A stretch of 64,000 bases of DNA, taken from NCBI RefSeq assembly GCF_003058085.1, contig NZ_QBUD01000002.1:434001-498000 (forward strand), given 5' to 3'. Under the pieces are notes generated by a model. The model was not told the DNA's origin and did no database searches. It saw only the letters and a program-made list of their open reading frames with translations. Positions 8,675 through 18,000 of this stretch are shown here, piece by piece. The DNA comes from Yoonia sediminilitoris. Lineage in GTDB: Bacteria > Pseudomonadota > Alphaproteobacteria > Rhodobacterales > Rhodobacteraceae. How positions within the stretch are numbered: the stretch's first letter is position 1; each line of letters begins with the position of its first letter. Made by a program: the position numbers and the translations under genes.

Positions 8675-11600
8675 GGCAACCAAAACCACATATCCCCATG
8701 GCTGCACCCAATCAGGTTGGGGTGCTCAACTTTGCATTTGATGTTGTCACGGATCGGCCCGAGCTGACCCCGGACCGGCAGTTGCTGGCGATCCGCCAGA
8801 CATTGTTGCCCGAACTGGACAGGCTGCTTGAAAAAGCGGCCCTTCAATCGCGCGATATCCATATTGACCAACTGACCCTTGATCTGGGTGCGTTTGAGGT
8901 GCCCGTGGACTGGGACACTGTCAGCGCGCGTTTTTCACAGGAACTTACCTCGGCTCTGGCCCCCTATCTGCGGCCATTTGATCAGGTCAGCCCGGTGGCG
9001 CATTACCGCCCCTTCAACGCAGGCCTGCAGCCAACACCGCAGGACCTGAGTGATCGCATTCCAGCCATCGAGCCCTCGCAAGACAAGGTCCCGGACCACA
9101 TAGCGACAACCGCCGTGCCTGACGTGGCGACGGTCTTGCGGCATCTGCGCGCCATTGTCCAAGCGCAAGGCCCGCAACATCGCGCGGCAGCAATCGCGGC
9201 CTTGCTCCCGCTTTTGGCGAACAGGGCTATCGGGTCAATGGCAAAGCGTTCTGGGCTTGGCCCGCGTCCGCGTGATCGCGACGACCTTGGGGCATGGTAC
9301 AAACAACTGGCCCGCAAAATCGACAGGGCAGAGAGGGACGTGCTGCTGACCCTCGCAAAGGCGCTGCCGCTTGGGACAAGACAGCAGATCGCCGATGCCA
9401 AGCAGATACGCACGTGGCCCCGCAACATGGGCGGGCAGACGGCTTGGGTCCATGAACTTGCCAGCAAACTGGGCTCGCCCAGCGGTAATGACGATGCGCC
9501 TCAGGATCATGCCAACAAAGCGGCGACGCTGAAACCGCTCTTTGACGATATCGGCCAATTGGCCGGAATTGGCACCATAACTGTCGCGCGGATCGCAGCC
9601 ATATTGCGCGAGCTTGCACGGTCCGGCACGCCTCAGCGCACCGATGCACCGCAGCCCACGGCAGCCGACCTGCGCGCCTTAATGCGGACCGACAAGGCAC
9701 AGGCAGAAGCAGCGCTGGACATGATGCCCGCGCCTTTGGTTCTGGACCTGATCACCGCGCTTCTGGGCCAATCGGACGGCCCGTTGCATGACGCACTGGC
9801 CCGTCTGCGCACCGTGACCAGCCCTGATGCCGCCTATAGGCACATTGCCCGCGCGCTCTTGCTTGGCGAAACAATTGATATCGACGCCGCGCGTAAGGCG
9901 GGCGCAAGTGCGGCTAGTCCCGACAGGACGCTTAAGACTAACCAACTGGCCCGCACGCTCCAACAGCTGGTTTCAGCGACGACACAATCTGCGCGCCGCG
10001 AAGCTACAGCCCGGGCGGATCAGGTCCGGAAATCAGCCCCGGGCAAGTTGCGGCAAACCGCGCCTGACACTCAAGGCCCGGGCGATCCCGCCCTTGACCG
10101 GGTCAGTTCTGATGGTGAAACATCTGAGCAATCCAACCCCGGTGATGCAGCCGCGACGGCAGTGGACAGCGGGACATCTGCCTCGGCACCAACTACACAA
10201 CCGGGTGATTTTTCGGATCGCGCGCAATCTGAGTCTCTTGACCGCCTTGCCTCTGGCCAATTTTCAGATCCCAGCAGGCCGCATGATGCCACGCAATCGC
10301 TTGACGCTCCGTCACCTGACGGCCCAGAGCAAGGCGCGCGGGGTCATGTCACTGAAAACGACACATCGTCCAAGGCGCCCAAAGCTGCGGAAACCCCAAG
10401 AGCAAAGCGTGCAACCCCTGACCCGGACCACGCGAAGTTTTCAGATCACGTTGCTGAAAACGAAGCCACAGACGCATCTGCCGACCCCACAAGCGAACCC
10501 GCGCAGACAGGCGGCAGCCCGGATGATGTGACATCCGCCGCGGGCGCACGACCCACGCCGGATGGGGCAGATGCAGCACGCGCCAGTCATGCGCCACAGA
10601 CTCCAGAGACATTTGCCCAGCGAGCTGACACCCAAGCAGCACCTACTCCTGAGGCGATAGCGGACAGTCAAAGCCGCACAGATCCAGAGTCAGCCACAGC
10701 GCCCTTGCAGCCAGTTGCCGGAACAGACCGCAAATCGGATAATGAAAGCCAACCAAAGGAAACTGGCAGGGGGCAGGACGACGTTGCCCGTCATAACGGC
10801 GACGATGCGGCGGCCCGATCAAATCCCGCCCCCACAGATCAGTCTGGCTCTGACGCTTGGGGCGCCGATACGATCTTGGGACCCGATGGCTTGCCTGCTC
10901 CAGCCGTTTCATTGGGTGAAGGCGCGATCGCCGAAGGTCCGGACTTTACCCAAACCAAGCTGCGCGGTCCCGCCTTGAGCAGGCAATCGGGGACCAGCCC
11001 GCAACATACGCCCAGTCGCAGCGGGCCAAACCCCGCATCAACAAACCCGGCATCAACAGATTCCGCGCTGGGCGCAATCGCCGACGCGCTGGACGCGGAT
11101 CATGATCGCGCACAGGCCCCGACTGACCAAGATCACAATCAAGAAACCGGTGCCGCGGGCAACCTTGATGGGCAGACCGGTCAAGACGCCCCGGCAACAT
11201 CCAAGAGCCCGCTGCACACCAGTCAGGATGAAGCGGGACACACACATTCCCAACCCGACGATACCAACGGGAAAGATGCAGGGCACACCGCCGCAGAAGG
11301 AAGCCAGACGCCCAGCGCTTCCGCTGGGGACAGGACCCCGCAAAAGGTAGCGCAAGATGATCTGAATGCTCAGACCTTAGACGATCATGTGCTAGAGAAT
11401 GCCGCGCAGCAGAAACAACTTGCTGACATATTGGACGCATCATTGCCCGATATCGGCCCACATGCACGGCAGGGGTTTGAGTTACTGTGGGCGCTCTTGC
11501 GCAGTGACAAGCCAGCCCAATCCGAAGCGGATTTCTGGATCACAGCCTTTGGTGTCGCACTGGACCAGGCCGCTCCGAAATTCGAAGATACTATCCATCA

Positions 11601-12303
11601 GTTTGTCAGGGCCTTGACGAGCGCGGAGCCCGATCCGTTCATCCTGCGCGGCATGATTGCACGCCTTGGCTATGGGACAGAGCAGGACGCGGCGTTGCGG
11701 CACCGGACCCGCGCAGCACTCGAACAATTGTTGCAGGATCCTGCGCAAGAGGCTCCTCAAGCGGCGGAAGTGACCCCAAAGCCAGCCTCACGGCACCCCA
11801 CTGACTGCGCGGGCCTTGTGCTCTTTCACCCGTTCATAACTTTGCTGTTTGACCGTCTGGAAATCGAAAAAGACAAGCGCGGCATCTTGCCGGAACATCT
11901 GGGGCGCGCGGCCGGTGTGCTGGGGGGACTGGTCAGGGCAGAGGCGCCCGTCGATCACCCGCTTGATCCACTGGAACGCTGCCTGCTTGGCCATACAGCC
12001 GATACGCCACTGCCAGAGCGGGCGCCCCTGATGGCCAGTGACCTGCAACTGATCGACAGTCTGGTTCTGTCGGTTATTGAACGCTGGGGTCGGTTGGGCA
12101 GTACCTCTCCGGGCGGGTTGCGCGAGACGTTCGTCGCACGAAGCGGGCTGATTGATGACAGTGATGCGCAATCCGATGTGCTGACGGTCAGCAAAGGTCC
12201 ATTCGATATGCTGCTGGACGGTTTGCCATGGTCGATCAGCCCCGTCGCCCTGCCTTGGATGCCGAAGCCTCTGATAGTGAAATGGCGGGGGCATGATGAC
12301 TGA
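8671..12303 (+). CDS. CIS tape-measure protein with long disordered middle
   Basis: The 1210-residue product has conserved ends and a variable middle. The N-terminal ~110 residues (FAFDVVTDRP, LLPELDRLLEKAALQ, IHIDQLTLDLGAFEV) and the C-terminal ~150 residues (CAGLVLFHPFITLLFDRL, IERWGRL, GLRETFVARSG) match the CIS tape-measure family, which sets particle length. Residues ~440-890 are low-complexity, rich in Ala, Asp, Ser, Thr, Gln and Pro, with short near-repeats such as NPASTNPAST and SDHVAENE/DDHVLENA. An alternative start is ATG 8701. It overlaps both neighbours. Confidence 0.87.
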   Translation: MRQPKPHIPMAAPNQVGVLNFAFDVVTDRPELTPDRQLLAIRQTLLPELDRLLEKAALQSRDIHIDQLTLDLGAFEVPVDWDTVSARFSQELTSALAPYLRPFDQVSPVAHYRPFNAGLQPTPQDLSDRIPAIEPSQDKVPDHIATTAVPDVATVLRHLRAIVQAQGPQHRAAAIAALLPLLANRAIGSMAKRSGLGPRPRDRDDLGAWYKQLARKIDRAERDVLLTLAKALPLGTRQQIADAKQIRTWPRNMGGQTAWVHELASKLGSPSGNDDAPQDHANKAATLKPLFDDIGQLAGIGTITVARIAAILRELARSGTPQRTDAPQPTAADLRALMRTDKAQAEAALDMMPAPLVLDLITALLGQSDGPLHDALARLRTVTSPDAAYRHIARALLLGETIDIDAARKAGASAASPDRTLKTNQLARTLQQLVSATTQSARREATARADQVRKSAPGKLRQTAPDTQGPGDPALDRVSSDGETSEQSNPGDAAATAVDSGTSASAPTTQPGDFSDRAQSESLDRLASGQFSDPSRPHDATQSLDAPSPDGPEQGARGHVTENDTSSKAPKAAETPRAKRATPDPDHAKFSDHVAENEATDASADPTSEPAQTGGSPDDVTSAAGARPTPDGADAARASHAPQTPETFAQRADTQAAPTPEAIADSQSRTDPESATAPLQPVAGTDRKSDNESQPKETGRGQDDVARHNGDDAAARSNPAPTDQSGSDAWGADTILGPDGLPAPAVSLGEGAIAEGPDFTQTKLRGPALSRQSGTSPQHTPSRSGPNPASTNPASTDSALGAIADALDADHDRAQAPTDQDHNQETGAAGNLDGQTGQDAPATSKSPLHTSQDEAGHTHSQPDDTNGKDAGHTAAEGSQTPSASAGDRTPQKVAQDDLNAQTLDDHVLENAAQQKQLADILDASLPDIGPHARQGFELLWALLRSDKPAQSEADFWITAFGVALDQAAPKFEDTIHQFVRALTSAEPDPFILRGMIARLGYGTEQDAALRHRTRAALEQLLQDPAQEAPQAAEVTPKPASRHPTDCAGLVLFHPFITLLFDRLEIEKDKRGILPEHLGRAAGVLGGLVRAEAPVDHPLDPLERCLLGHTADTPLPERAPLMASDLQLIDSLVLSVIERWGRLGSTSPGGLRETFVARSGLIDDSDAQSDVLTVSKGPFDMLLDGLPWSISPVALPWMPKPLIVKWRGHDD

Positions 12304-13654
12304 CCTGACCCCCAAGACAGACATTCACGCCCAAGCCCTGATGATGGAAACCCATTGGCTGGGCGAAGTGATCACCGCCCGGCTGCAACATTTCTTTGCC
12401 GACTCTCAGGATGCGTTTGCCTTTCCCAGCGCCCCGTCACTGCCCAAAGGGGCCGCCCTGACCAATTTGATCGCCGAGGCTGGACTTGATACGGCCGGGC
12501 GGCTTGTTCTGGCGCTTGCCCTTGCGCCGCAGATCAATCCTGCCACGCTGGACCCGTTTTTCGTGCGCAATACCGCGATTGACAGGGTGTTTTCAGAGTT
12601 CGGGGCCGTACGGGTGGACACGGCCAGCTTTGTCCCTACGGCGGTTACCGCGCTATTTTTGCTGGGCGGCGGCGATACTGACAAGCGGATCAGTGCGATG
12701 CAGATGTTTGCGCCCGATCACCCATTGCGCCAAAAGATCGGGCTGACCGTGGGGCAGATCATCGACCAGACTCAGGCGCAAACCGGCAATCTTTTGTCCG
12801 GGCCGCTTTCACTGCCGCCGCACCGGGTCATCGCGCTTTGTGCGGGCACGCCGCCAGCGCCTGACTTTTCGCCACAGTTCCCGGCCAAACGCCTGAGCAC
12901 CCGTCTGGAATGGGATGATCTGATCCTCCCCCGCGAGATCAAGCATAACATCAACCATATGATTGGCTGGCTGGAGAACCAAAAGACAATTCTGGACGAT
13001 TGGGGATTGTCCGGCAGGCTATCATCCGGTTTCAAATCCCTGTTCTATGGGCCGCCGGGGACAGGCAAGACACTGACCGCGACGTTGTTGGGCAAGCGGA
13101 CGGGCTTGCAGGTCTACCGGATCGACCTTGCCATGATTGTGTCGAAATACATCGGGGAGACGGAGAAAAACCTGTCTCATGTGTTTGATCTGGCGCAGGA
13201 AAGGGACTGGATCCTGTTCTTTGACGAAGCCGACGCGCTGTTCGGGGCGCGTACCGCGACCTCCAGTTCCAACGACAGGCATGCCAATCAGGAAGTATCC
13301 TATCTGTTGCAGCGGATCGAAGATTGCACCAGCCTTGTCATTCTGGCCACCAACCTTCGCAGTAATATCGACGAGGCGTTCTTTCGCCGTTTCCAGATGG
13401 CCATCGGCTTTACCAAGCCCGATGCAACGCTTCGCAAACAGCTTTGGGATAATATGCTGTCCGATGTGCCGCTTGCGGGCGACGCAGATACCGCAGCCAT
13501 TGCCACCGAATTCGACCTGACCGGCGGCGCGATCACGAATGTCGTGCGGCACGCCGCAATTACCGCCCTGCGGCGCGGGTCTGCACAGGTCAGCGGGCAG
13601 GACCTGCGCAAAGCGATTGCCGACGAACTCCGAAAAGAAGGACGCACAGTATGA
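12293..13654 (+). CDS. AAA+ ATPase of the contractile injection system (Afp15-like)
   Basis: The 453-residue protein has a C-terminal AAA+ module: Walker A GPPGTGKT at ~252-259, Walker B ILFFDEADALFG at ~307-318, then an arginine-rich NIDEAFFRRFQ segment. The N-terminal ~200 residues form the variable domain seen in Afp15-like ATPases. These are encoded in nearly all extracellular CIS loci and are thought to act in assembly. The ATG at 12293 lies 11 bases inside the tape-measure gene; the second ATG at 12296 is also possible. The stop overlaps the next start by 4 bases. Confidence 0.92.
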   Translation: MMTDLTPKTDIHAQALMMETHWLGEVITARLQHFFADSQDAFAFPSAPSLPKGAALTNLIAEAGLDTAGRLVLALALAPQINPATLDPFFVRNTAIDRVFSEFGAVRVDTASFVPTAVTALFLLGGGDTDKRISAMQMFAPDHPLRQKIGLTVGQIIDQTQAQTGNLLSGPLSLPPHRVIALCAGTPPAPDFSPQFPAKRLSTRLEWDDLILPREIKHNINHMIGWLENQKTILDDWGLSGRLSSGFKSLFYGPPGTGKTLTATLLGKRTGLQVYRIDLAMIVSKYIGETEKNLSHVFDLAQERDWILFFDEADALFGARTATSSSNDRHANQEVSYLLQRIEDCTSLVILATNLRSNIDEAFFRRFQMAIGFTKPDATLRKQLWDNMLSDVPLAGDADTAAIATEFDLTGGAITNVVRHAAITALRRGSAQVSGQDLRKAIADELRKEGRTV

Positions 13655-16600
13655 CCTACTTGCTCAGACAGGCGATGGCCGTTTTGCTTTTCGTCCTTGT
13701 GCCCGGTCTTGTCATGGCCAACTGCGATCTGTTGCGCACAGCCGAAATCCCTGCCGACCAACTCGCACAAGTCCGTCCCATTCAAAGCGGCCTTCGGACC
13801 GCCATGCAGGATGACAACGCATTGCTGCAAGACGGCAAGTTCGGCGCATATACCCGTGTGACGCTGGTGCAGTTCTGCATGGCATATCCCCTGCCTGACG
13901 ATGTGGATACCCTGACGGGCACGCTGACGGCTGCGCGCGATTACGATGTTTTGACGCGGTTGCGGCGCGATTGGTATGATCAAACCAGTGTGCCCGCCTT
14001 TGCGGACAAACTGCTGGAAATTGCGCCGGACGGTCTGAATCTGACGACACTCAGCCTTGCGGGTCCGCGCCGGATGACTGCCGCGATCCTGAACGGCGAT
14101 AGCCCGTCCACGCAGCATTGCGCCGATCTGCGCCCGCAAGACCTGCCCTCTGATGCGCAAACGGCTGTGCAGACGTTTTCCATGATTGATCCTGTACGCT
14201 GGCCCGATGTGCCCGCAATTTGCAGCAGCCTTGCCGCGCCGCAAGGCAAGGACGGGACAATTGCCGCCCTGACGCGGTTTGGCAAACTCGAACAGGCACT
14301 GTCCAGCAGCCTCAGACAGGTGATGTCACCCGACTTCACACTTTGGCTGGGTGAGGCGATTGAAACGCGCGGACCGCGGCTGGCGGGAAATGCAGACATC
14401 GTTCGTGCGCTCGTCACCGAGTATCGCGCCGAAAACCGGGCAGGGATGCAGCGCGATTTTTCCCCGATCTATGATCGGCCCTTTCCGGCCTGTGGCAATT
14501 CAGGCGAGACAGGGATCATCGCCTTCACGGCGTTTGATCAGCGCCTCTTTGACAGTCTGACCGCACCTGTTGATGTGCTTACCCTGCTTGAGCCACTGGG
14601 CGAGCAGACTTTTTCCAGTCGGCCCGCCTTGCGCAACGCGGTCCTGCGCACGCTTGACGGGCAAATCAACGCCTGCTTGCACGAACAGATCAGTGCTGCG
14701 CTCGACGACGACCAGAATTTTGGGGAATTCTACACACTCAACCCTGAACTGGCCGAAAATCTGGCGTTGGTCGAGGACTTTGCAGATGCCGCGCCGGTTT
14801 TGCCGATGCTCATCGGGAAAACCGCCCCGAGCCAGGACGCGCTGCTGTCGGGGGTGCGCAGCATGATCCAGATCGCGACGCAAGAACGCATCATGGCCGA
14901 GGTTGAACTGGCCGCCGAAACGCTGGCGGCGGCGGCAGAACCAGTTGAACCTGTCTTTGACAACCTGCCCGTCGGACTGGAAGACCAGATCGAGCCGTTG
15001 GACCTGAACCCGACGATCGGTGTGACCGAAGCCACAGACAGCGCAATTCTGGCGACCGTCGCAGACCCTGAATTCCAGAAGGCGCTGCTTGCCACTACCT
15101 ATCAGCCCGCACCAAATGCCGAGGTCCTGAAAGGAAACGTGCGCGATGTTCTCTCGCCCATCGCGGCCCAAAAGGTTGTGACATCAGTGAACCGCGATAT
15201 GGCGCGCCTGTTGTCGGCGGTAGAAAACCCTTGGGCGCTGACCGCGGACCTGCGATCAGCCATTCAGGCAGCACCTGCAGTCACCAGCATCAACGTCAAT
15301 CCCGACCTTGTTGCCGTGATGGAAAATCTTGCTGATTTGGAATATCCGAATACCAGATTGTTCGAAACCGCCGTGAATGCCGCCGTCGACAACCTGGGGC
15401 TGGACAAAACCGAAACACCTGTCACCGACATCCGCATCCTTGCCGAACGGACAGCCCCGGCGCTGAACGCTCCGCGCATCAGCCACGTGGCGTTGCCGGA
15501 TTGTGGGTGCGTGCGTCTGCGCGAGGGCAATAAACTTATCTATGGCTTCTATCCGTTCTGGAAGGCGCCACTTGCCAGCGCCACAACGACCGTCGATAGC
15601 GATGAAGTGCAGGCCGAGCAGACCTATCTGATCGACTTCGGCTTGGTTGGGCGCGCTGCCTTTTACGGGGTCGAAATTGTGACTGACGAGGAGGCCAGCG
15701 CAGATTCCACCCGGGTTTCCCTGCGCAATGATGGCTTCTGGCAGGAACGTGGCTGGGATTTCATCAACGCAGCCCACCAGCATCGGGCCAAGGCTGATCT
15801 GGCGATCCGGCTGAACGGATGGCAGACGTGGGAAGAAAAGGACATCAGCGCTGCATCCCAGCAGATCACGGCCTTGTTGCAGCCATTTCGCGGCATCAGT
15901 GACTATGCGTGGTCACAGACCCCGCGCCCTTACGAGTCCTTGATTGACGGGTTGTGGGGCGGTTGGCAGGTGGACGGGCTGACCCTTGAAGTGCCAGGAT
16001 ATGACGGCAGTTCTGCGGTCACACCCAATATTGGCAACATTGTCACCCTTGTCACACAGATCAAGTCAAGCCGGATCGGCGAACGCATCGATGTAAATCT
16101 GGCATTTGATTTGAATTTGGATCCCAAGTTTCAAAATGTGCCCCTGTTTGGCGAAATCAGGGAATTGCTTGTCGGCGGCAGAAACAGAGATGTCGAGCAC
16201 GTGCTGGTGTCCCTTCAACAACCGACGACCGACAGCAAGAAACAGCTCCGCCTGCGGATGGACCTTGGCGGTGCCAGAGGAGCGCAACGCGCAGAGATTT
16301 TGGACAACATCCTGCCGGTTTTGCCGGGCGGCGGCCACCGCGAGATCAGAACAAGCCCCACGCCACCTTCTACGGTTCCGGGCGTTGAATTCAGCCAGTT
16401 CGCGGATGATCTTGTCTATTTTCATCAGAATTTCGGCGGCGTTGGCTTTTGGCCTATCCCAGACCCGACCAACGACGACACCCCCGAAATGGTGATACGC
16501 ATTGATGACACGTTCGAAGAACATCTGCTGCAATCGCCCTTGCCGGGATCCATTTCAATCTTTCCCTGTGGGTTTATCTGCACAAACAGGGGACTTGTGG

Positions 16601-16863
16601 CCACCGCAGCGGCGCTGCTTTTCATGATAACCGGGGTTATTGTCTGGCGCGCCCTTTATAGCGGTGCTGCGCATGAGTTTGCCTATGATTACAAGGCCGC
16701 ATGGATCACGGGCGGCCTGCTGTTGCTGATCCTGTTTGCAATGAACCTGTGCGATCCCTTCGGCGTATTCCCCAAGATCATAATGATACTGATACTTTTG
16801 GGGGGAGCCACCGCCTTTGGCTACCATTCCTATCAGGCCATCAAGAACGGCCCGAAACCTTAA
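13651..16863 (+). CDS. Signal-peptide protein with PG-binding-like and GH18-like domains and three membrane spans
   Basis: This 1070-residue protein has a signal peptide (residues 1-23, ending VMA). A segment resembling a peptidoglycan-binding domain follows (~41-82: VRPIQSGLRTA, LQDGKFGAYTRVTLVQF). After a long uncharacterised middle comes a GH18-like barrel at about 620-870, with a first strand LIYGFYPFW, a second strand FGLVGRAAFYGVEI, and VDGLTLEVPG where chitinases carry DGxDxDxE. The GH18 catalytic Asp and Glu are not conserved there, so it may bind rather than cut glycan. Three hydrophobic segments (~980-1002, 1015-1037, 1040-1060) anchor the C-terminus. It overlaps the AAA+ stop by 4 bases, so it belongs to the CIS operon. 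Anchoring or releasing the particle at the envelope is inference. Confidence 0.66.
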   Translation: MTYLLRQAMAVLLFVLVPGLVMANCDLLRTAEIPADQLAQVRPIQSGLRTAMQDDNALLQDGKFGAYTRVTLVQFCMAYPLPDDVDTLTGTLTAARDYDVLTRLRRDWYDQTSVPAFADKLLEIAPDGLNLTTLSLAGPRRMTAAILNGDSPSTQHCADLRPQDLPSDAQTAVQTFSMIDPVRWPDVPAICSSLAAPQGKDGTIAALTRFGKLEQALSSSLRQVMSPDFTLWLGEAIETRGPRLAGNADIVRALVTEYRAENRAGMQRDFSPIYDRPFPACGNSGETGIIAFTAFDQRLFDSLTAPVDVLTLLEPLGEQTFSSRPALRNAVLRTLDGQINACLHEQISAALDDDQNFGEFYTLNPELAENLALVEDFADAAPVLPMLIGKTAPSQDALLSGVRSMIQIATQERIMAEVELAAETLAAAAEPVEPVFDNLPVGLEDQIEPLDLNPTIGVTEATDSAILATVADPEFQKALLATTYQPAPNAEVLKGNVRDVLSPIAAQKVVTSVNRDMARLLSAVENPWALTADLRSAIQAAPAVTSINVNPDLVAVMENLADLEYPNTRLFETAVNAAVDNLGLDKTETPVTDIRILAERTAPALNAPRISHVALPDCGCVRLREGNKLIYGFYPFWKAPLASATTTVDSDEVQAEQTYLIDFGLVGRAAFYGVEIVTDEEASADSTRVSLRNDGFWQERGWDFINAAHQHRAKADLAIRLNGWQTWEEKDISAASQQITALLQPFRGISDYAWSQTPRPYESLIDGLWGGWQVDGLTLEVPGYDGSSAVTPNIGNIVTLVTQIKSSRIGERIDVNLAFDLNLDPKFQNVPLFGEIRELLVGGRNRDVEHVLVSLQQPTTDSKKQLRLRMDLGGARGAQRAEILDNILPVLPGGGHREIRTSPTPPSTVPGVEFSQFADDLVYFHQNFGGVGFWPIPDPTNDDTPEMVIRIDDTFEEHLLQSPLPGSISIFPCGFICTNRGLVATAAALLFMITGVIVWRALYSGAAHEFAYDYKAAWITGGLLLLILFAMNLCDPFGVFPKIIMILILLGGATAFGYHSYQAIKNGPKP

Positions 16864-16869
16864 GGAGAC

Positions 16870-18000
16870 ATGCCCATGCTTGGCATCAAGAAAAACAGCC
16901 TCGTTCTGGCCGCGTTCATCCTGTCCTTTGCCGCTGTTTGGCAAATGGGTGCCCATTGGTTTGAACAGGCGCGCGTACTGGCTGCCAATACCAAAGTGGT
17001 CAGCACACAGGCCGAAGTTACGGAATATCTGGACGGGCTAGGCAGCGAAAACGCGGCACGGGTCGAGGTGCCAACAGGGGTTTTTATCCAATCTCTTGTG
17101 TTCTCAAGCAGCAGCAACGTGAACCTGACGGGCTATATCTGGCAGAAATACCCTGTCGGCTATCCCTATGAAAAAGGCATCATCTTTCCTGAACAAATCG
17201 CATCCGGCGATACCGTGATGAAACAGGAATATACCGAAATGGTCGCGCATGAGGGCGCGCAACATGAACTGATCGGCTGGTACTTCGACGTGACGGTGCG
17301 GCAGTCGTTCAACTACTACCGCTATCCTCTCGACTTCCTAACAATCTGGCTGCGGATCTGGCCCGCGGATTTCGAAAATGACGCTAACATTCGACTGGTC
17401 CCTGACTTCGGCAGCTACGACGACCCAACCGCCCGGAAATTCGGGCTGGATGCCGATCTCGTGCAGGGTGAATGGAATATTGACCAAAGCTTTTTCAGCT
17501 ACCGCGATGTCGCCTATGACACCAGTTTTGGCTATCCTCCCACCGCAGACGATGACCTTTATCACGAGCTTTACTTCAACCTTGGCGCAGAGCGGAAATT
17601 CATCAACGCATTCGTCATAAATCTGGTGCCGCTGTTTGTTGTGGCGCTTCTGCTTTTTGCAGGCATCATGACAATTTCTGACGATAAAGAGCAATCCAGC
17701 CGCTTTGGGTTCAGCACATCAGGGCTGATCGGCACGTGTTCTGCGCTCTTCTTTGTGGTCATGTTAAGCCATATTCAGGTGCGGGCGCAGTTTGCAGGCT
17801 CCGGGCTTGTCTATATCGAATATTTCTATCTGGTCATGTATGGGATGATCCTGCTGACAGCGCTTAATGGCTATCTCTTTTCACTGCACCGCCGCAGAGC
17901 GTTGGCTTTCCTGCATTACGAGGATAATTTCATCGCAAAGGTCAGTTTTTGGCCGGTCCTGTTGTGGGCGATGCTGCTGATCACGTGGGCGATGCTATAG
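16870..18000 (+). CDS. Membrane protein with pentameric-ligand-gated-channel-like layout
   Basis: This 376-residue protein has an N-terminal hydrophobic segment (~10-28), a ~215-residue extracytoplasmic region, and four membrane spans (~246-268, 285-303, 315-337, 358-376). Three details recall Cys-loop-type channels: the motif RYPLDFLTIWLRIW (151-164) in the place of the FPFDxQ loop, an aromatic/basic segment YFNLGAERKF just before the first span, and a proline (254) within that span. The two Cys-loop cysteines are absent, as in prokaryotic members. Six bases separate it from the GH18-like gene, and GGAG lies before the ATG at 16876; 16870 is the more upstream start. The assignment is structural inference; it could be another four-span sensor. 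Confidence 0.5.
   Translation: MPMLGIKKNSLVLAAFILSFAAVWQMGAHWFEQARVLAANTKVVSTQAEVTEYLDGLGSENAARVEVPTGVFIQSLVFSSSSNVNLTGYIWQKYPVGYPYEKGIIFPEQIASGDTVMKQEYTEMVAHEGAQHELIGWYFDVTVRQSFNYYRYPLDFLTIWLRIWPADFENDANIRLVPDFGSYDDPTARKFGLDADLVQGEWNIDQSFFSYRDVAYDTSFGYPPTADDDLYHELYFNLGAERKFINAFVINLVPLFVVALLLFAGIMTISDDKEQSSRFGFSTSGLIGTCSALFFVVMLSHIQVRAQFAGSGLVYIEYFYLVMYGMILLTALNGYLFSLHRRRALAFLHYEDNFIAKVSFWPVLLWAMLLITWAML

Noticed and set aside
11035-11070. Short direct repeat (NPASTNPAST) as a mobile or tandem element
   Set aside because: It is an in-frame duplication in the low-complexity part of the tape-measure protein, explained by that region.
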